NCBI GenBank assembly: GCA_963789495.1
Contig: CAWBLP010000003.1
Coordinates: 85,766 to 149,765, forward strand
From: CAWBLP01 sp963789495
Lineage (GTDB): Bacteria > Pseudomonadota > Alphaproteobacteria > Acetobacterales > Acetobacteraceae
DNA length: 64,000 nt
Direction: 5' to 3'
Shown: positions 55,863 through 64,000 of the stretch, in pieces
Layout of the letters: the number at the start of each line of letters is the position of its first letter
Numbering within the stretch: the stretch's first letter is position 1
Position numbers and translations under genes: made by a program
The notes under the pieces: model-generated
Told to the model about the DNA's origin: nothing
Database searches by the model: none
What the model saw: the letters and a program-made list of their open reading frames with translations, nothing else

Positions 55863-56058
55863 TCCCCGGCGGCAGCCGGACGAAAATGTTTCTTTGTCGC
55901 CATCAAAGCGGTGTCTGACGAGCAGCACGCGCGGCGAGGCGAGAAGCGTAGGAACAGCTGACTGCGCCGGCCGTTCCAGGTCACGGCGAGCCGATCGCCG
56001 GACTTGACGCTGCCGGCAGCGATGTGAGGTTTCGTGCGGCATGTATTGGAGTTGGTCA
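55863..56058. other. No recognised gene
   Basis: A 196-bp stretch between the DUF6065-like gene and the DUF6429 fragment. It shows no clear gene or repeat. Confidence 0.35.
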
Positions 56059-56295
56059 ATGGATATTGAGGCCGACAGATCGACGAGGCGGTTCTGGCGC
56101 GGCTGTTCCTGACACTGCATGACGGTTCTCGCACCTGGAAGGGCCACGACGGGGACGTGATGGATCGTCTGTATCGCCAGGGGATGATCCACAATCCGGT
56201 CGGCAAGGCGAAGTCCGTCGTATTGACCGATGAAGGGCTGTCCGAGAGCAAGCGACTGTTCAGCAAGCTGTTCGAGCGCACTGAGCTGCTGCCGG
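56059..56295 (+). pseudogene. DUF6429-like small protein, frameshifted and cut by IS3 copy 2
   Basis: ATG at 56059 gives MDIEADR, then after one missing base near 56083 the sequence continues IDEAVLARLFLTLHDGSRTW, KGHDGDVMDRLYRQGMIHNP and VGKAKSVVLTDEGLSESKRL. This is the pattern of a small conserved protein often found beside mobile elements, annotated DUF6429 as far as I recall. The end FSKLFERT runs into the IS3 end, giving a foreign tail ELLPVWWTPS. The native gene has therefore lost its stop and perhaps only one or two residues. Confidence 0.65.
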
Positions 56296-56342
56296 TTTGG
56301 TGGACACCGAGTTAAGGTTTTCCACCCGATCGGAGGTTCAGG

Positions 56343-56633
56343 ATGAAGCGCCGGGTATTCAGCCGAGAGTTCAAACTCGAGGCGGTGAAGTTGATCAAGG
56401 AGCGTGGCGTGGGCATTGCTCAGGCGGCACGTGACTTGGATGTGGCGGAGAGCGTCTTGCGGCGATGGGTCCGGGAAGGAGAGGTAGATCCCCAGCAAGC
56501 CTTTCCCGGGCACGGTCAGGTCAAGCCCGAGCAGCAGGAGCTGACGCAGCTGCGTCGTGAGGTCGCCAAGCTGAAGGCGGAGCGTGACATCCTAAAAAAA
56601 GCCGCGGCCTACTTTGCCAGGGAGTCGATATGA
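56343..56633 (+). CDS. IS3-family transposase orfA (copy 2)
   Basis: Same 96-residue helix-turn-helix and leucine-zipper protein as in copy 1. It overlaps orfB by 4 bases, and an A-rich run near 56592-56600 is the likely -1 frameshift site for making OrfAB. Confidence 0.94.
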   Translation: MKRRVFSREFKLEAVKLIKERGVGIAQAARDLDVAESVLRRWVREGEVDPQQAFPGHGQVKPEQQELTQLRREVAKLKAERDILKKAAAYFARESI

Positions 56634-57496
56634 AGTTCGGCTTCGTTGCAAAGCATCGAGGGGTCTGGCCGGTGGGTTGGCTCTGTGAGGCGCTCGGTGT
56701 CTCACGCAGCGGGTTCCACGCCTGGCTATCCCGCCCGCCCCGCCACAGGGCTGTCGCAGATGAGGCGTTGACGGCGCGTGTGCGGGCCAGTTTCGTTGGC
56801 AGCGACCGAACCTATGGCGCCCGTCGGGTGTGGCACGACATGCTAGCCGACGGCGCCTGCTGCGGGTTGCACCGCGTTGAACGGTTGATGCGCACACAGG
56901 CTTTACGGGCGCGGCCGCGCAGACGAGGGCTTCCGGCGGATAACGGCGAACGGTCCAACGCGGCGATCGCGGCCAATGTGCTGGATCGTCAGTTCGAGGC
57001 CAGCGCGCCAAACCAGAAATGGGTGGCCGATTTCACCTACATCTGGACAGCCGAAGGATGGCTCTACGTGGCTGCGGTCATCGACCTATTTTCACGCCGG
57101 GTCGTTGGCTGGTCGATGCAAGCCACGATGACCGCCCAATTGGCGACCGACGCGCTGATGATAGCGATCTGGCGACGTGGCAAGCCGAATGCGCTGCTGC
57201 ACCACTCCGACCAGGGCAGCCAATACACCAGCGAGCAGTTTCAAAAGCTCATGGCAGACAATGGCGTCGCCTGCAGCATGAGCCGCTCGGGCAACGTATG
57301 GGACAACGCTGCCATGGAGAGTTTCTTCTCTTCACTGAAAACCGAACGCACCGCCGGCACGGTCTACCGCACCCGCAACCAGGCCCGTGCCGACATGTTC
57401 GACTACATCGAACTTTTCTACAACCCACAACGACGCCACTCGACCATCGGCTATCTCAGCTCTATGGAGTTCGAACGGATCGCCGCCGCGAGCTAA
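56630..57496 (+). CDS. IS3-family transposase orfB (copy 2), full length
   Basis: A 288-residue DDE transposase with HTH_21 and rve core: D in WVADFTYIWTAEGWLYVAAV, D in LHHSDQGSQYTSEQFQKLMA and E in NAAMESFFSSLKTERTAGTV. The C-terminus IELFYNPQRRHSTIGYLSSM is complete, unlike copy 1. Substitutions from copy 1 are few (for example RPPRHRAV for RPPRPRAV, RADMFDY for RADVFDY). This copy looks active. Confidence 0.95.
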   Translation: MKFGFVAKHRGVWPVGWLCEALGVSRSGFHAWLSRPPRHRAVADEALTARVRASFVGSDRTYGARRVWHDMLADGACCGLHRVERLMRTQALRARPRRRGLPADNGERSNAAIAANVLDRQFEASAPNQKWVADFTYIWTAEGWLYVAAVIDLFSRRVVGWSMQATMTAQLATDALMIAIWRRGKPNALLHHSDQGSQYTSEQFQKLMADNGVACSMSRSGNVWDNAAMESFFSSLKTERTAGTVYRTRNQARADMFDYIELFYNPQRRHSTIGYLSSMEFERIAAAS

Positions 57497-57592
57497 ACAG
57501 CGTGTCCACCAAACCGGCAGCAGCTCAGCCACCTGGGCAGCCGTGACGCTCATGCCGTCGCTTTCAGGTGCCGAAATGACGTCGCACCGAGG

Positions 57593-58072
57593 CTAGACCG
57601 GGAGAAGCCTCAGGCACTGTCCCTTCCGCCCCGCCCGAAACAGGAAGTCGACCAGTCCGCCAACATCAGGCAGCCTGGGCCACTTCACCAGTGCGTCGAG
57701 TTGAGTGAGTTCCTCCACCGCGTCGACCGCACCGACCAAGCTAGGATCTGGGCCGGTTACCAGCAGTACGGGGAGGCGCCGGTCGAACGCGGCGACGGTC
57801 ATCATGACGTGGAACCCGTCCACACTGCCGCAGTCGAGCTCCGATACAACGCCCATCGGACGGATCTCGCGCAGCGTTGTCTCGAGGTTGCATTCGCCGG
57901 TGAGTTGTTCCAGTCCAACACCGAGAAAGTCGCACACGAGGTCCAGTCCGACCGATAGACTGTCATCGGCCTCGATCACGAGAAGAACGGGTTGGCGAGG
58001 TTCGGAGCTGTCGCTCATATCGGTTGAAACCGTCGGGGCAGTGACCTCAGTCAGGTGTTCCATGTAGGCCAT
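57593..58072 (-). CDS. Stand-alone receiver-like domain protein
   Basis: A 159-residue protein starting MAYMEHLTEVTAPTVSTDMS, with a clear ggagg ribosome site before the ATG. From residue 27 it resembles a CheY-like receiver: QPVLLVIEADDSLSVGLDLV with the acidic pair, a candidate phospho-acceptor Asp in GVVSELDCGSVDGF, LPVLLVTGPDPSL and a lysine in LDALVKWPRL. The acceptor strand is atypical (ELD rather than a D at the strand end), so phosphorylation is uncertain. No kinase gene is nearby. Confidence 0.62.
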   Translation of the reverse strand: MAYMEHLTEVTAPTVSTDMSDSSEPRQPVLLVIEADDSLSVGLDLVCDFLGVGLEQLTGECNLETTLREIRPMGVVSELDCGSVDGFHVMMTVAAFDRRLPVLLVTGPDPSLVGAVDAVEELTQLDALVKWPRLPDVGGLVDFLFRAGRKGQCLRLLPV

Positions 58073-58306
58073 TTTTGCCTCCGTTACGGGGGAGTTAAGA
58101 ACTCTGGTGGAGCTGTCGGGACGAATGATCTGATGCCGTTGGATCGATTCCGGCGCATTGGGCCCCTGTCAGGGACGGCGTGGGCCGGACATCCAAAGTA
58201 GCGTGCGGTGCGACAAAGTCTTGGGTGGCGGGCCTTCGCCATGACGGGACGCGCGCGGCCCTGGGCTCCATCTGTAGACAGCAGAACACGATTGCTGGAG
58301 CGGAGT
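58073..58306. other. Intergenic region, no recognised gene
   Basis: A 234-bp gap between the receiver-like gene and a short plus-strand frame. No element ends or repeats were recognised. Confidence 0.35.
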
Positions 58307-58430
58307 ATGCGCGATCCCAACGATCTGATGAAGGTCGTGGACGGTGAGTTCGCCGTCAGGAGGCGGGATTACACCGTGAATGTGCGTGAAATGAATGGCT
58401 CAGGGCGATTGGTGTCGGGATACAACCAAG
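58307..58430 (+). CDS. Short hypothetical frame, possibly cut by an IS3 remnant
   Basis: ATG at 58307 gives MRDPNDLMKVVDGEFAVRRR, then DYTVNVREMNGSGRLVSGYN, about 41 residues that look protein-like. Beyond this the frame continues open but turns into low-complexity sequence within a mobile-element remnant. A cggag ribosome-like site lies just before the ATG. It could be a truncated gene; I cannot assign it. Confidence 0.3.
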
Positions 58431-58689
58431 TCGGGGCAGTTTCCACCGTAGTTTCAGCCCGTCCGGGATTTTTCAGCCGTAGCAATGCCGGCTGGCCAGG
58501 GCATCCCCTGTCCCTCGTTGCTGGCGAGGGTCCGACGTCGCTGCCTACCCCGCTGCTTACGCCCGCTCCGCAAAGCTGCGGCTGTGGCTTGTGCCGGCGA
58601 CGCAGGCGAACCGCCACCGCCGGTCGGGGGTTGTGGAGGCGATGACATCCCAGCCGCATCCACGGGTGTCTGGAGGTCGGTCCCGGAGT

Positions 58690-59235
58690 TCACATAGCGG
58701 TCACAGATCGCACCAATGCGAATCACCAGCTCGTCCGCGCCAAGAGGAACGGGGGCCATGTCGTAGAAGGTGGAGCGCGCGAGGCCCATCAGCTCGCATC
58801 CTCTTTGGACGGAGACGGCACTGGGCCGGTAACGACGGAGGTGGTCGCGCTTCTCGGCCGGGGTGCATGCTTCAAAGCCCCCTTTAGCAGCTCGATCTCG
58901 AGTGCCTTGCGACCGACCATCGGCTCGAGAGCAGCAATCTTGGCCTCGTATTCCTGGATCAGGTCGGCCGCCTGCACATCCTCGTCCAGGGCGCCGGCCT
59001 CGAACTTGCCGACCCAGATCCGGATCAGTTGGCGCGAGATATCGTGGCGCTTGGAGAGCGCGTGCAGCGTCTCGCCCGCGATGAACTCCTCCGCCACCTG
59101 CCGCTTGAACGCCGCGCTGTGGGACCGGTGTCTCGTCATGGCTTCCATCCTCCGGAAGCCCAGCAAGGGGGGCAATCCAAAACGCCTAACCTGTCCACCC
59201 GCAGGGGCGCACTCCAAACCCGGATCAGTTCTCAA
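58690..59235 (-). mobile_element. Partial IS3-family element of a different subgroup
   Basis: Only orfA and the first residues of orfB remain (MGLARSTFYDMAPVPLGADE), after which native sequence stops near 58690 and a low-complexity stretch follows to about 58440. The orfA is unlike that of the 1246-bp element. No clean terminal repeats could be defined. Confidence 0.7.
58789..59148 (-). CDS. IS3-family transposase orfA (remnant element)
   Basis: Starts MEAMTRHRSHSAAFKRQVAE and continues ETLHALSKRHDISRQLIRIW (helix-turn-helix) and QEYEAKIAALEPMVGRKALE (coiled coil), then IELLKGALKHAPRPRSATTS. About 119 residues, complete for this subgroup. Its stop (58789-58791) overlaps the start of the truncated orfB, as in intact relatives. 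Confidence 0.85.
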   Translation of the reverse strand: MEAMTRHRSHSAAFKRQVAEEFIAGETLHALSKRHDISRQLIRIWVGKFEAGALDEDVQAADLIQEYEAKIAALEPMVGRKALEIELLKGALKHAPRPRSATTSVVTGPVPSPSKEDAS

Positions 59236-60159
59236 TGGAACTCAACAGTCCGGCCAATGCCCGATGCGCTGCGCAGCATCATGCGTTTGGCGGCGCGCTC
59301 AATGACGAAGTCCCACCCGACAACCAGCGCCACCAATAGAATCCCGGACAAAGTGAGCCAGTCCCATTGGTAGGAAGGCGACAGGGTCGAAAGCAGGAAC
59401 GACATCACCGGCAGCGTCGCCTTACAGACCAGGACAATTACCTCGTCGGTTCGGCGCAGGGCAGTCTGCAAAAGCAGCATCGGGAGCAGAGTCCCGGCCG
59501 TGCTGATCAGCGCTACCAGCATCAGCGCGTGGGCCGGCGGCGTTTCGAATGACATCATTTCCATCGGCAGCCAGAGAACCGCTATGCCGAGTGTCAGGTA
59601 GAAGCGGTGGGCGAGCACCGTCGCCGGTGTCCAGCCCATCGTGCCGAGCCGCCTTGACGTCATTGCCGACAGCGCGATGGCGATGCCGACGGCGACGCTG
59701 ACGAGGATGCCACTCCATACGAGGCGACCATCGGCCATCGGGATGGAGCGCGTGATTTCCCGCCAGGACAGGAACACGCAACGGGCGGCGATCCCGACGC
59801 AGACCAGAGAGCGCACCATTCGCGGCCAGGCTCGCGACAGGTACGGCCGCCACGACAACCCCGGTGACCAGCGACAGGCCGATCTCGATCGCACCGAACA
59901 GCGCCGGCGGGATATGCCGGATTGCAAAGAACGCACCGATATAGCCGACCGCCGTCAAGACATTTGCGCATACCAGCAATTGCCGACCTTTCTGCGGCAT
60001 CCGACCGCGGACCGCAATCATCAGCACGATGGCGGTCAGGCTCAGACTCGCCAGAATGAACAGTGGCGTCGAGATGCCGGTAAGGAACATGTCATACAAC
60101 ACGCCGCTGGCCGCCTGCAGGAAGACGGCGAGGAATGTCAGCGTGTGTCCGGTACACAT
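59232..60159 (-). CDS. DMT-superfamily (EamA-like) transporter, frameshifted
   Basis: A putative inner-membrane metabolite exporter with about ten hydrophobic helices. It starts MCTGHTLTFLAVFLQAASGV and includes AVGYIGAFFAIRHIPPALFG, an EamA-type repeat segment, and in the second half TAGTLLPMLLLQTALRRTDE and TLSGILLVALVVGWDFVIER. One extra base near 59830 breaks the frame between GVVVAAVPVASLA and RMVRSLVCVGIAA. Corrected length is 309 codons, the usual size. The substrate is not known. Confidence 0.78.
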
Positions 60160-60213
60160 GCTTCAGACCTCGCTTCGCAACATCCGCGTGGTGCGATTTG
60201 GTGTGGCAGCCAT

Positions 60214-60704
60214 CTACGCAGTATCGCTGTCCGGAATCAGAACGATGATGAGCACGATGCCGGTCATCGCGACGAACTCGAATGCTTTCTGCTGGCCATT
60301 CCAGATCTGCGACTGCCACATCGCGAACCACTCGCCGCCGATGACGATGAAGCCGACTATGTAAAGTAACAATCCGAGCGTCAGGCCGGCGATGGCGAGA
60401 TCCTTGCTGCGGGCGAAAGCCGTGCTGTGCGCCGTCATCAGCAGGCGGATGAAGCCTGCCCAAAGCACCGTTGCCGTGATGATCTGCATCGCGATGATCA
60501 GTTGATAGGCCGCCCCCTGCAAAACAGGATCCGTGATCGCGCGCCAGTGCAGGTTCGAGTTGGGGAACGTGGTGTCCATCGACAGCACGTGCCGCACGAA
60601 CGCCAGTTGCTCTGGTAATCGGTGACGTTGCCGAAAGCCACCAGTGTGAAGAACAGCGCCACCGCGGCGACAAGCGCGGCTTGGCAGAGACGCCGGACAA
60701 CCAT
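60214..60704 (-). CDS. DUF2165-family membrane protein, frameshifted
   Basis: A small protein with four hydrophobic segments, starting MVVRRLCQAALVAAVALFFT and continuing LVAFGNVTDYQSNW. The diagnostic FVRHVLSMDTTFPNSNLHWR lies in another frame because one base is missing near 60612 (tggcgttc for tgggcgttc, giving NWAFVRH). The rest is intact (LIIAMQIITATVLWAGFIRL, GGEWFAMWQSQIWNGQQKAF). Corrected length is 164 codons. The family is conserved in proteobacteria without a known function. Confidence 0.85.
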
Positions 60705-60706
60705 GG

Positions 60707-61091
60707 CTACCTCGTACTGTTTGAGAGTCGTTGACGATCGGAGCGGCGTAGCGCGCCCCCAAACCAAACGCCGGGGCCTACTCCCCGCGGAACGCCCCGG
60801 GCGAGCCGGTCGCTGAGCGGTTTGATCAGGTGTGACAGCACGGTCCGGGTTCCGGTCTGCACGAATGCCTCGATCGGCATGCCGGGTGTCAGCCGCAGTT
60901 GGCCCAGCCGCGCGAGTTCCGCATCGGACACGGTCAGCCGGATCGTATAGAAGCCTTCGCCCGTCCGGCATCGGCACGGTGCTGACACCGCCGAGCATGC
61001 CGATCCCCGCGAAGGCGCCGGGAAACGACAGCATCAAACGGTGCAACTCGCTGCTCCGCGCCGGTGGCGACCGGGAAATCGGTAGATGCAT
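60707..61091 (-). pseudogene. C-terminal remnant of a HlyD-type secretion adaptor
   Basis: Only the last part of a type I secretion membrane-fusion protein is visible: GEGFYTIRLTVSDAELARLG, QLRLTPGMPIEAFVQTGTRT, VLSHLIKPLSDRLARG. This is the family end (the RTVLSYLLKP-like motif). A preceding piece, GGVSTVPMPDG, is in another frame (break near 60970). No N-terminal helices or ABC partner are present nearby, so it is a fragment. Confidence 0.65.
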
Positions 61092-61588
61092 CGGTCACAG
61101 TCCTTGGTTCCTCGCGCGAAACCTTCGGCGGCGCGTGATATCGCCACATTCGCCCAGGTGAAGCTCACGGTGTCGGCAGCGCTTACCGGGACAAGCGCGG
61201 CAAACCATCGGGTGACGGCCGTGACGGCGGCGAATAGTTCATGCCAGCGGCCTTCATGTCACGAAAGGTGGCTGAGATTGCGTTGAAATCTGGCGCGCTG
61301 TGCTGCGGCCGAGTCGGTGGGCGATTCTTGGGAATTTTCAGGGCATGCTCCGGCGCGACCGAGTCCGCGGCCGGAATTGGGTCAATCGTTCGGCGAGCGC
61401 GCTCCCTGTACGGGCTGCGATCACTGAGCGTGGTCGCGGTCGCCTTATAAACCTGGAGTTGTATGTCGCGCGCCCCCTATTCGCCTGAGCGACGAGTTGA
61501 CTTGAATCGATGCCTCGGTGCGCGACTTCGGGCATCATGCGACGTTGCGCAGACTCGCCGGATCTGCAGCAGCCAACAAAGGTGATCC
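61092..61588. other. No recognised gene
   Basis: A 497-bp stretch upstream of the winged-helix/TPR regulator. Short frames on both strands show no family pattern. An AT-richer part near 61440-61510 is the likely promoter region of the regulator. Confidence 0.38.
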
Positions 61589-63156
61589 ATGTCCGCTGAG
61601 GAAAGGGGGAGGTATCGTTTCGATGGCCTCACACTGGATCTCGACCGTGCATCGCTCGGAGCGACGCGAAGGAACTTGCGCTGCGCCCGAAGGCCTTTTT
61701 GATGCTCAAGCATTTCGTGGAAAACCCCGACCGTCTGATCGACCGAGATGAGTTGATGCGGGTGGTCTGGCCGGACGTGATCGTATCCGACGACAGCGTA
61801 GCGCAGTGCATCGGCGAGATCAGGCGCGTGATCGACGGCGACGGTCAGCATTACCTCCGTACCGTACAGCGCCGAGGCTATCGGTTCGCGGGACCGGTGC
61901 ACCGGGTGGCTTCGACCGAGCAACATGGATCGGTGGCCTCGGCGCCGGCGCTACAGCCGCGCGCCCGACAGCCGCGTGGTCCGCGGACGCCCCGATGATC
62001 GCCGTGCTGCCGTTTCAGAACATGAGCGATGATCCGGAGCAGGAGTATTTTGCAGACGGCATGGTGGAAGAGATCATCACCTCGCTCGCACGCATTCGCT
62101 GGCTGCTCGTGATCGCGCGCAATACGACCTTCACTTATAAAGGCCGCGCCGTCGACATCAAACAGGTCGGCCGCGAACTGGGCGTACGCTATGTCATGGA
62201 AGGATCGGTGAGGCGGTCGGCGCAGATCTGCGCGGATCACCGCGCAGTTGATCGATGCAGAGAGCGGCGCGCATCTCTGGGCCGACCGCTTCGACGGTCA
62301 ACTGCGTGACGTGTTCGAGCTGCAGGATAAGATCGCCGTGGCGGTCGCCGGGGTCATCGAGCCGACCCTGCAAGCCGCCGAAGTGAAACGGGCTGTCGAG
62401 CATCCGACGCGGGACCTGACCGCGCACGATCTCTACCTGCGGGCCTACTATCGCCTTGTCGTCGGCCGCGCGGTTTCGCGAAGCGCTGGAATTGGTAGAG
62501 CAGGCGATCGCGCGCGATCCCAATTATGGACTCGCCCTGTCATTCGCCTCGATCTGCTATTTCCGCCTGGTGTTCGACGGTCGCAGCAAAGACCCGAAGG
62601 GCGACGCCGCGAAATCCGTCGATCTGGCGCGACGTAGCCTGGCCGCCACCTCCGACGATCCTACCGTGATGGCGCACGCCGCCAACGTGCTGCTGTATTT
62701 CGGGGAAGCCGCGAGCACGACGTTGGCGCTGGTCGATCGTGCCTTGCTGCTGAGCCCCGGTTATGCGCGTGGCGGGGGACATCAGCGGCACGATGCGCAT
62801 CTGGCTCGGTCAGACCGAGGAGGGCATTGAGCATGCCGAGAGAGCGCTCCGCCTGAGCGCGGGTGTCCGGGTTGGCTCGGTCGTTTCCGGACTCGGCATC
62901 GCCTATTTCCTGACCCGTCGCTTCGAGGAAGCGGTGCCGAAATTCCTGCTGGGGATCAACGAGGATCCGAGCTACCCTGACCCATACAGGTTTCTGGCGG
63001 CGAGCTACGCGCATATGGGGAAACTGGACGAGGCGAGGAAGGTTGTTGCGCGCCTGCGCGAGATCACCTCGGTCGTGGTTCCCACCGCTGACCATTTGCG
63101 CGTCCCGGGAGCAGCGCAAGCTGTTCCTCGAGGGCCTCCGTCTCGCCGTGTGGTGA
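61589..63156 (+). CDS. CadC-type winged-helix regulator with TolB-like and TPR domains, frameshifted
   Basis: A predicted transcription regulator of about 521 residues. The winged helix (residues about 5-105: MSAEERGRYRFDGLTLDLDR, ALRPKAFLMLKHFVENPDRL, GEIRRVIDGDGQHYLRTVQR) is followed by a TolB-like segment (PMIAVLPFQNMSDDPEQEYF, GRELGVRYVMEGSVRRSA, TAQLIDAESGAHLWADRFDG) and TPR repeats (EALELVEQAIARDPNYGLAL, GQTEEGIEHAERALRLSAGV, MGKLDEARKVVARLREITSV). Missing bases near 61671 and 61984 and extra bases near 62232, 62470, 62774 and 63107 are inferred; corrected length is exactly 522 codons. No transmembrane helix is seen. The domain set is shared with the split SARP gene. Confidence 0.82.
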
Positions 63157-63376
63157 TCCGGGCCGAGATCTGGCGAGCCTGCAGATCGGCATCAGTCGCC
63201 AACTCCGCCGCAGTCGGTGATCGGCTCCTATCACGACAGTCCGGAGGGGCGGCGAGCTCGACGCGACGGCCCCCCGACGCCGTTCTTTATGATCACTGGT
63301 CTCCCCAGTTCTGGCGATGTGCCAACCTAGGGAACGGGCCACGGTTCCGCAGACATGCATTGTGAGGAACCACCCC
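63157..63376. other. Intergenic region, no recognised gene
   Basis: A 220-bp gap before the carotenoid oxygenase gene. It probably contains that gene's promoter. No repeats or structured elements were recognised. Confidence 0.35.
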
Positions 63377-64000
63377 ATGAACAGCTTCAATCCGACACCG
63401 CCAAATCGGCGGGCCAGCTTCGAATGGCAACTGGAACCCGCAATAGTCGATCCGGCTCCACAATCTCGACCTGTGCGGCCCGCTGGCCCCTGTCGCTGAC
63501 GAGATCGACGCCGTGGATCTGCCGGTCATCGGCAAAATCCCCGAAGACCTGCAGGGCGTCTATCTGGGGACGGGCCTGAACCCGAAATTCCCACCGCTCG
63601 GAAGCTACACCTATCCGTATGACGGTGACGCGATGATCCACGGTGTGTGGCTCGCGGGTGGGAAGGCAAGCTATCGCAACCGCTATGTGATGAGCCGGCG
63701 CCTGAAGGCGGAAATGGCGGCCGGCCGCGCGCTCTGGGGCGGGCTGCTGACGCCTTACATGCCGCCTGCCTCGCCGCTGGTGCCGGATCCCGACGCGAGC
63801 GATTACCGGCTGCAGCCAACCATCAGTATCGTTCAGCACGGGCACCGCTTCCTCGCGCTCAGCGAATGTGCTGTCCCGGACTCACTTACGGCCCGCCTGC
63901 AGACCGTGGGGCGCTGCGATTTCGGCGGTGGCCTGCCGCTCGGCATGTGCGCGCATCCGCGGATCGATCCGGTGACGGGAGAAATGATCCTGTTTCGCTA
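63377..64000 (+). CDS. Carotenoid (apocarotenoid) oxygenase family protein, frameshifted, cut by the window end
   Basis: The N-terminal third of a non-heme iron dioxygenase that cleaves carotenoids, stilbenes or lignin-derived compounds. The start MNSFNPTPPNRRASFEWQLE follows gaggaacc. One extra base near 63458 shifts the frame to LDLCGPLAPVADEIDAVDLP, then VIGKIPEDLQGVYLGTGLNP (the family N-terminal signature) and YPYDGDAMIHGVWLAGGKAS, which holds the first iron-region motif (DGDAMIH). The normal N-P-F/G-R-N-G-P-N-P motif reads LGTGLNPKF here. The remaining iron histidines are beyond the window. Confidence 0.8.

Larger units (their letters stand above)
56282..57527 (+). mobile_element. IS3-family element, intact copy 2
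   Basis: A complete 1246-bp element with the same ends as copy 1 (tgagctgctgccggtttggt) but opposite orientation. Flanking triplets are cac on the left and gcc on the right, so no target duplication remains, which suggests a later rearrangement or deletion at one side. With copy 1 it forms an inverted pair around 52391-56281. Confidence 0.92.

Noticed and set aside
1..64000. CRISPR arrays, tRNA, rRNA and phage structural genes
   Set aside because: No regularly spaced repeats, cloverleaf-like segments or structural phage proteins were recognised on reading the window; short RNA genes could still be missed by eye.

Overview
The window is GC-rich and densely coded. Gene content points to an alphaproteobacterium, most likely of the Acetobacteraceae/Rhodospirillales type. 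The clues are a purC-purS-purQ-purL-bolA-grxD block, a small ribbon-helix-helix gene directly after fumC, an ArsR/methyltransferase gene upstream of metH, two leucine/isoleucine/valine-type (liv) transporter operons, and abundant IS630 and IS3 elements. The assignment is inferred from gene content only; no rRNA or tRNA gene was seen.

Layout. 0.3-6.5 kb: a nucleotide-sugar dehydratase and a DegT-type aminotransferase (surface polysaccharide), a luciferase-like oxidoreductase, fumarase C and a ribbon-helix-helix protein. 6.6-12.8 kb: two complete IS630 elements, each flanked by a duplicated TA, around a beta-helix secreted protein, a flavin monooxygenase/VOC dioxygenase-like pair and a lipoprotein. 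12.9-17.4 kb: threonine synthase, a MetX-like hydrolase, RidA and an acyl-CoA synthetase. 17.5-25.4 kb (minus strand): SMP-30 and HMG-CoA-lyase-like genes and a first liv operon, nearly all broken by single-base indels. 25.6-30.2 kb: an RND efflux pair. 30.5-35.2 kb (minus strand): a second, intact liv operon. 35.7-40.5 kb: purine synthesis genes, BolA and monothiol glutaredoxin. 40.9-47 kb: metH with its ArsR-methyltransferase neighbour, an O6-methylguanine methyltransferase and a quinone oxidoreductase. 47-57.5 kb: an accessory island. 57.6-64 kb: a receiver-domain protein, an IS3 fragment, a DMT transporter, a DUF2165 protein, a HlyD remnant, a winged-helix/TPR regulator and the start of a carotenoid oxygenase.

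The island is the most interesting part. A SARP-type (BTAD) regulator on the minus strand is split by an IS3 element with a GTC target duplication, and the reading frame rejoins exactly across it. That IS3 copy is itself split, inside its transposase gene, by a 2.67-kb element carrying a large serine recombinase. A second, inverted IS3 copy lies 3.9 kb further on. Between the two copies are a YeiH-type exporter and a two-gene unit: a 62-residue peptide with two DSG-x3-LGGGYRLP repeats, followed by a 265-residue protein that resembles DUF6065. This unit looks like a precursor peptide with a partner protein and is the best candidate for an undescribed system.

More than 40 single-base insertions or deletions disrupt otherwise well-conserved genes. 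They cluster at 17.5-29.7 kb and 59.8-63.5 kb, while long genes such as metH (3.5 kb) are intact. Consensus errors in low-quality stretches of the assembly are the simplest explanation. Each affected gene is annotated over its full reconstructed span, and in every case the corrected length is a whole number of codons.
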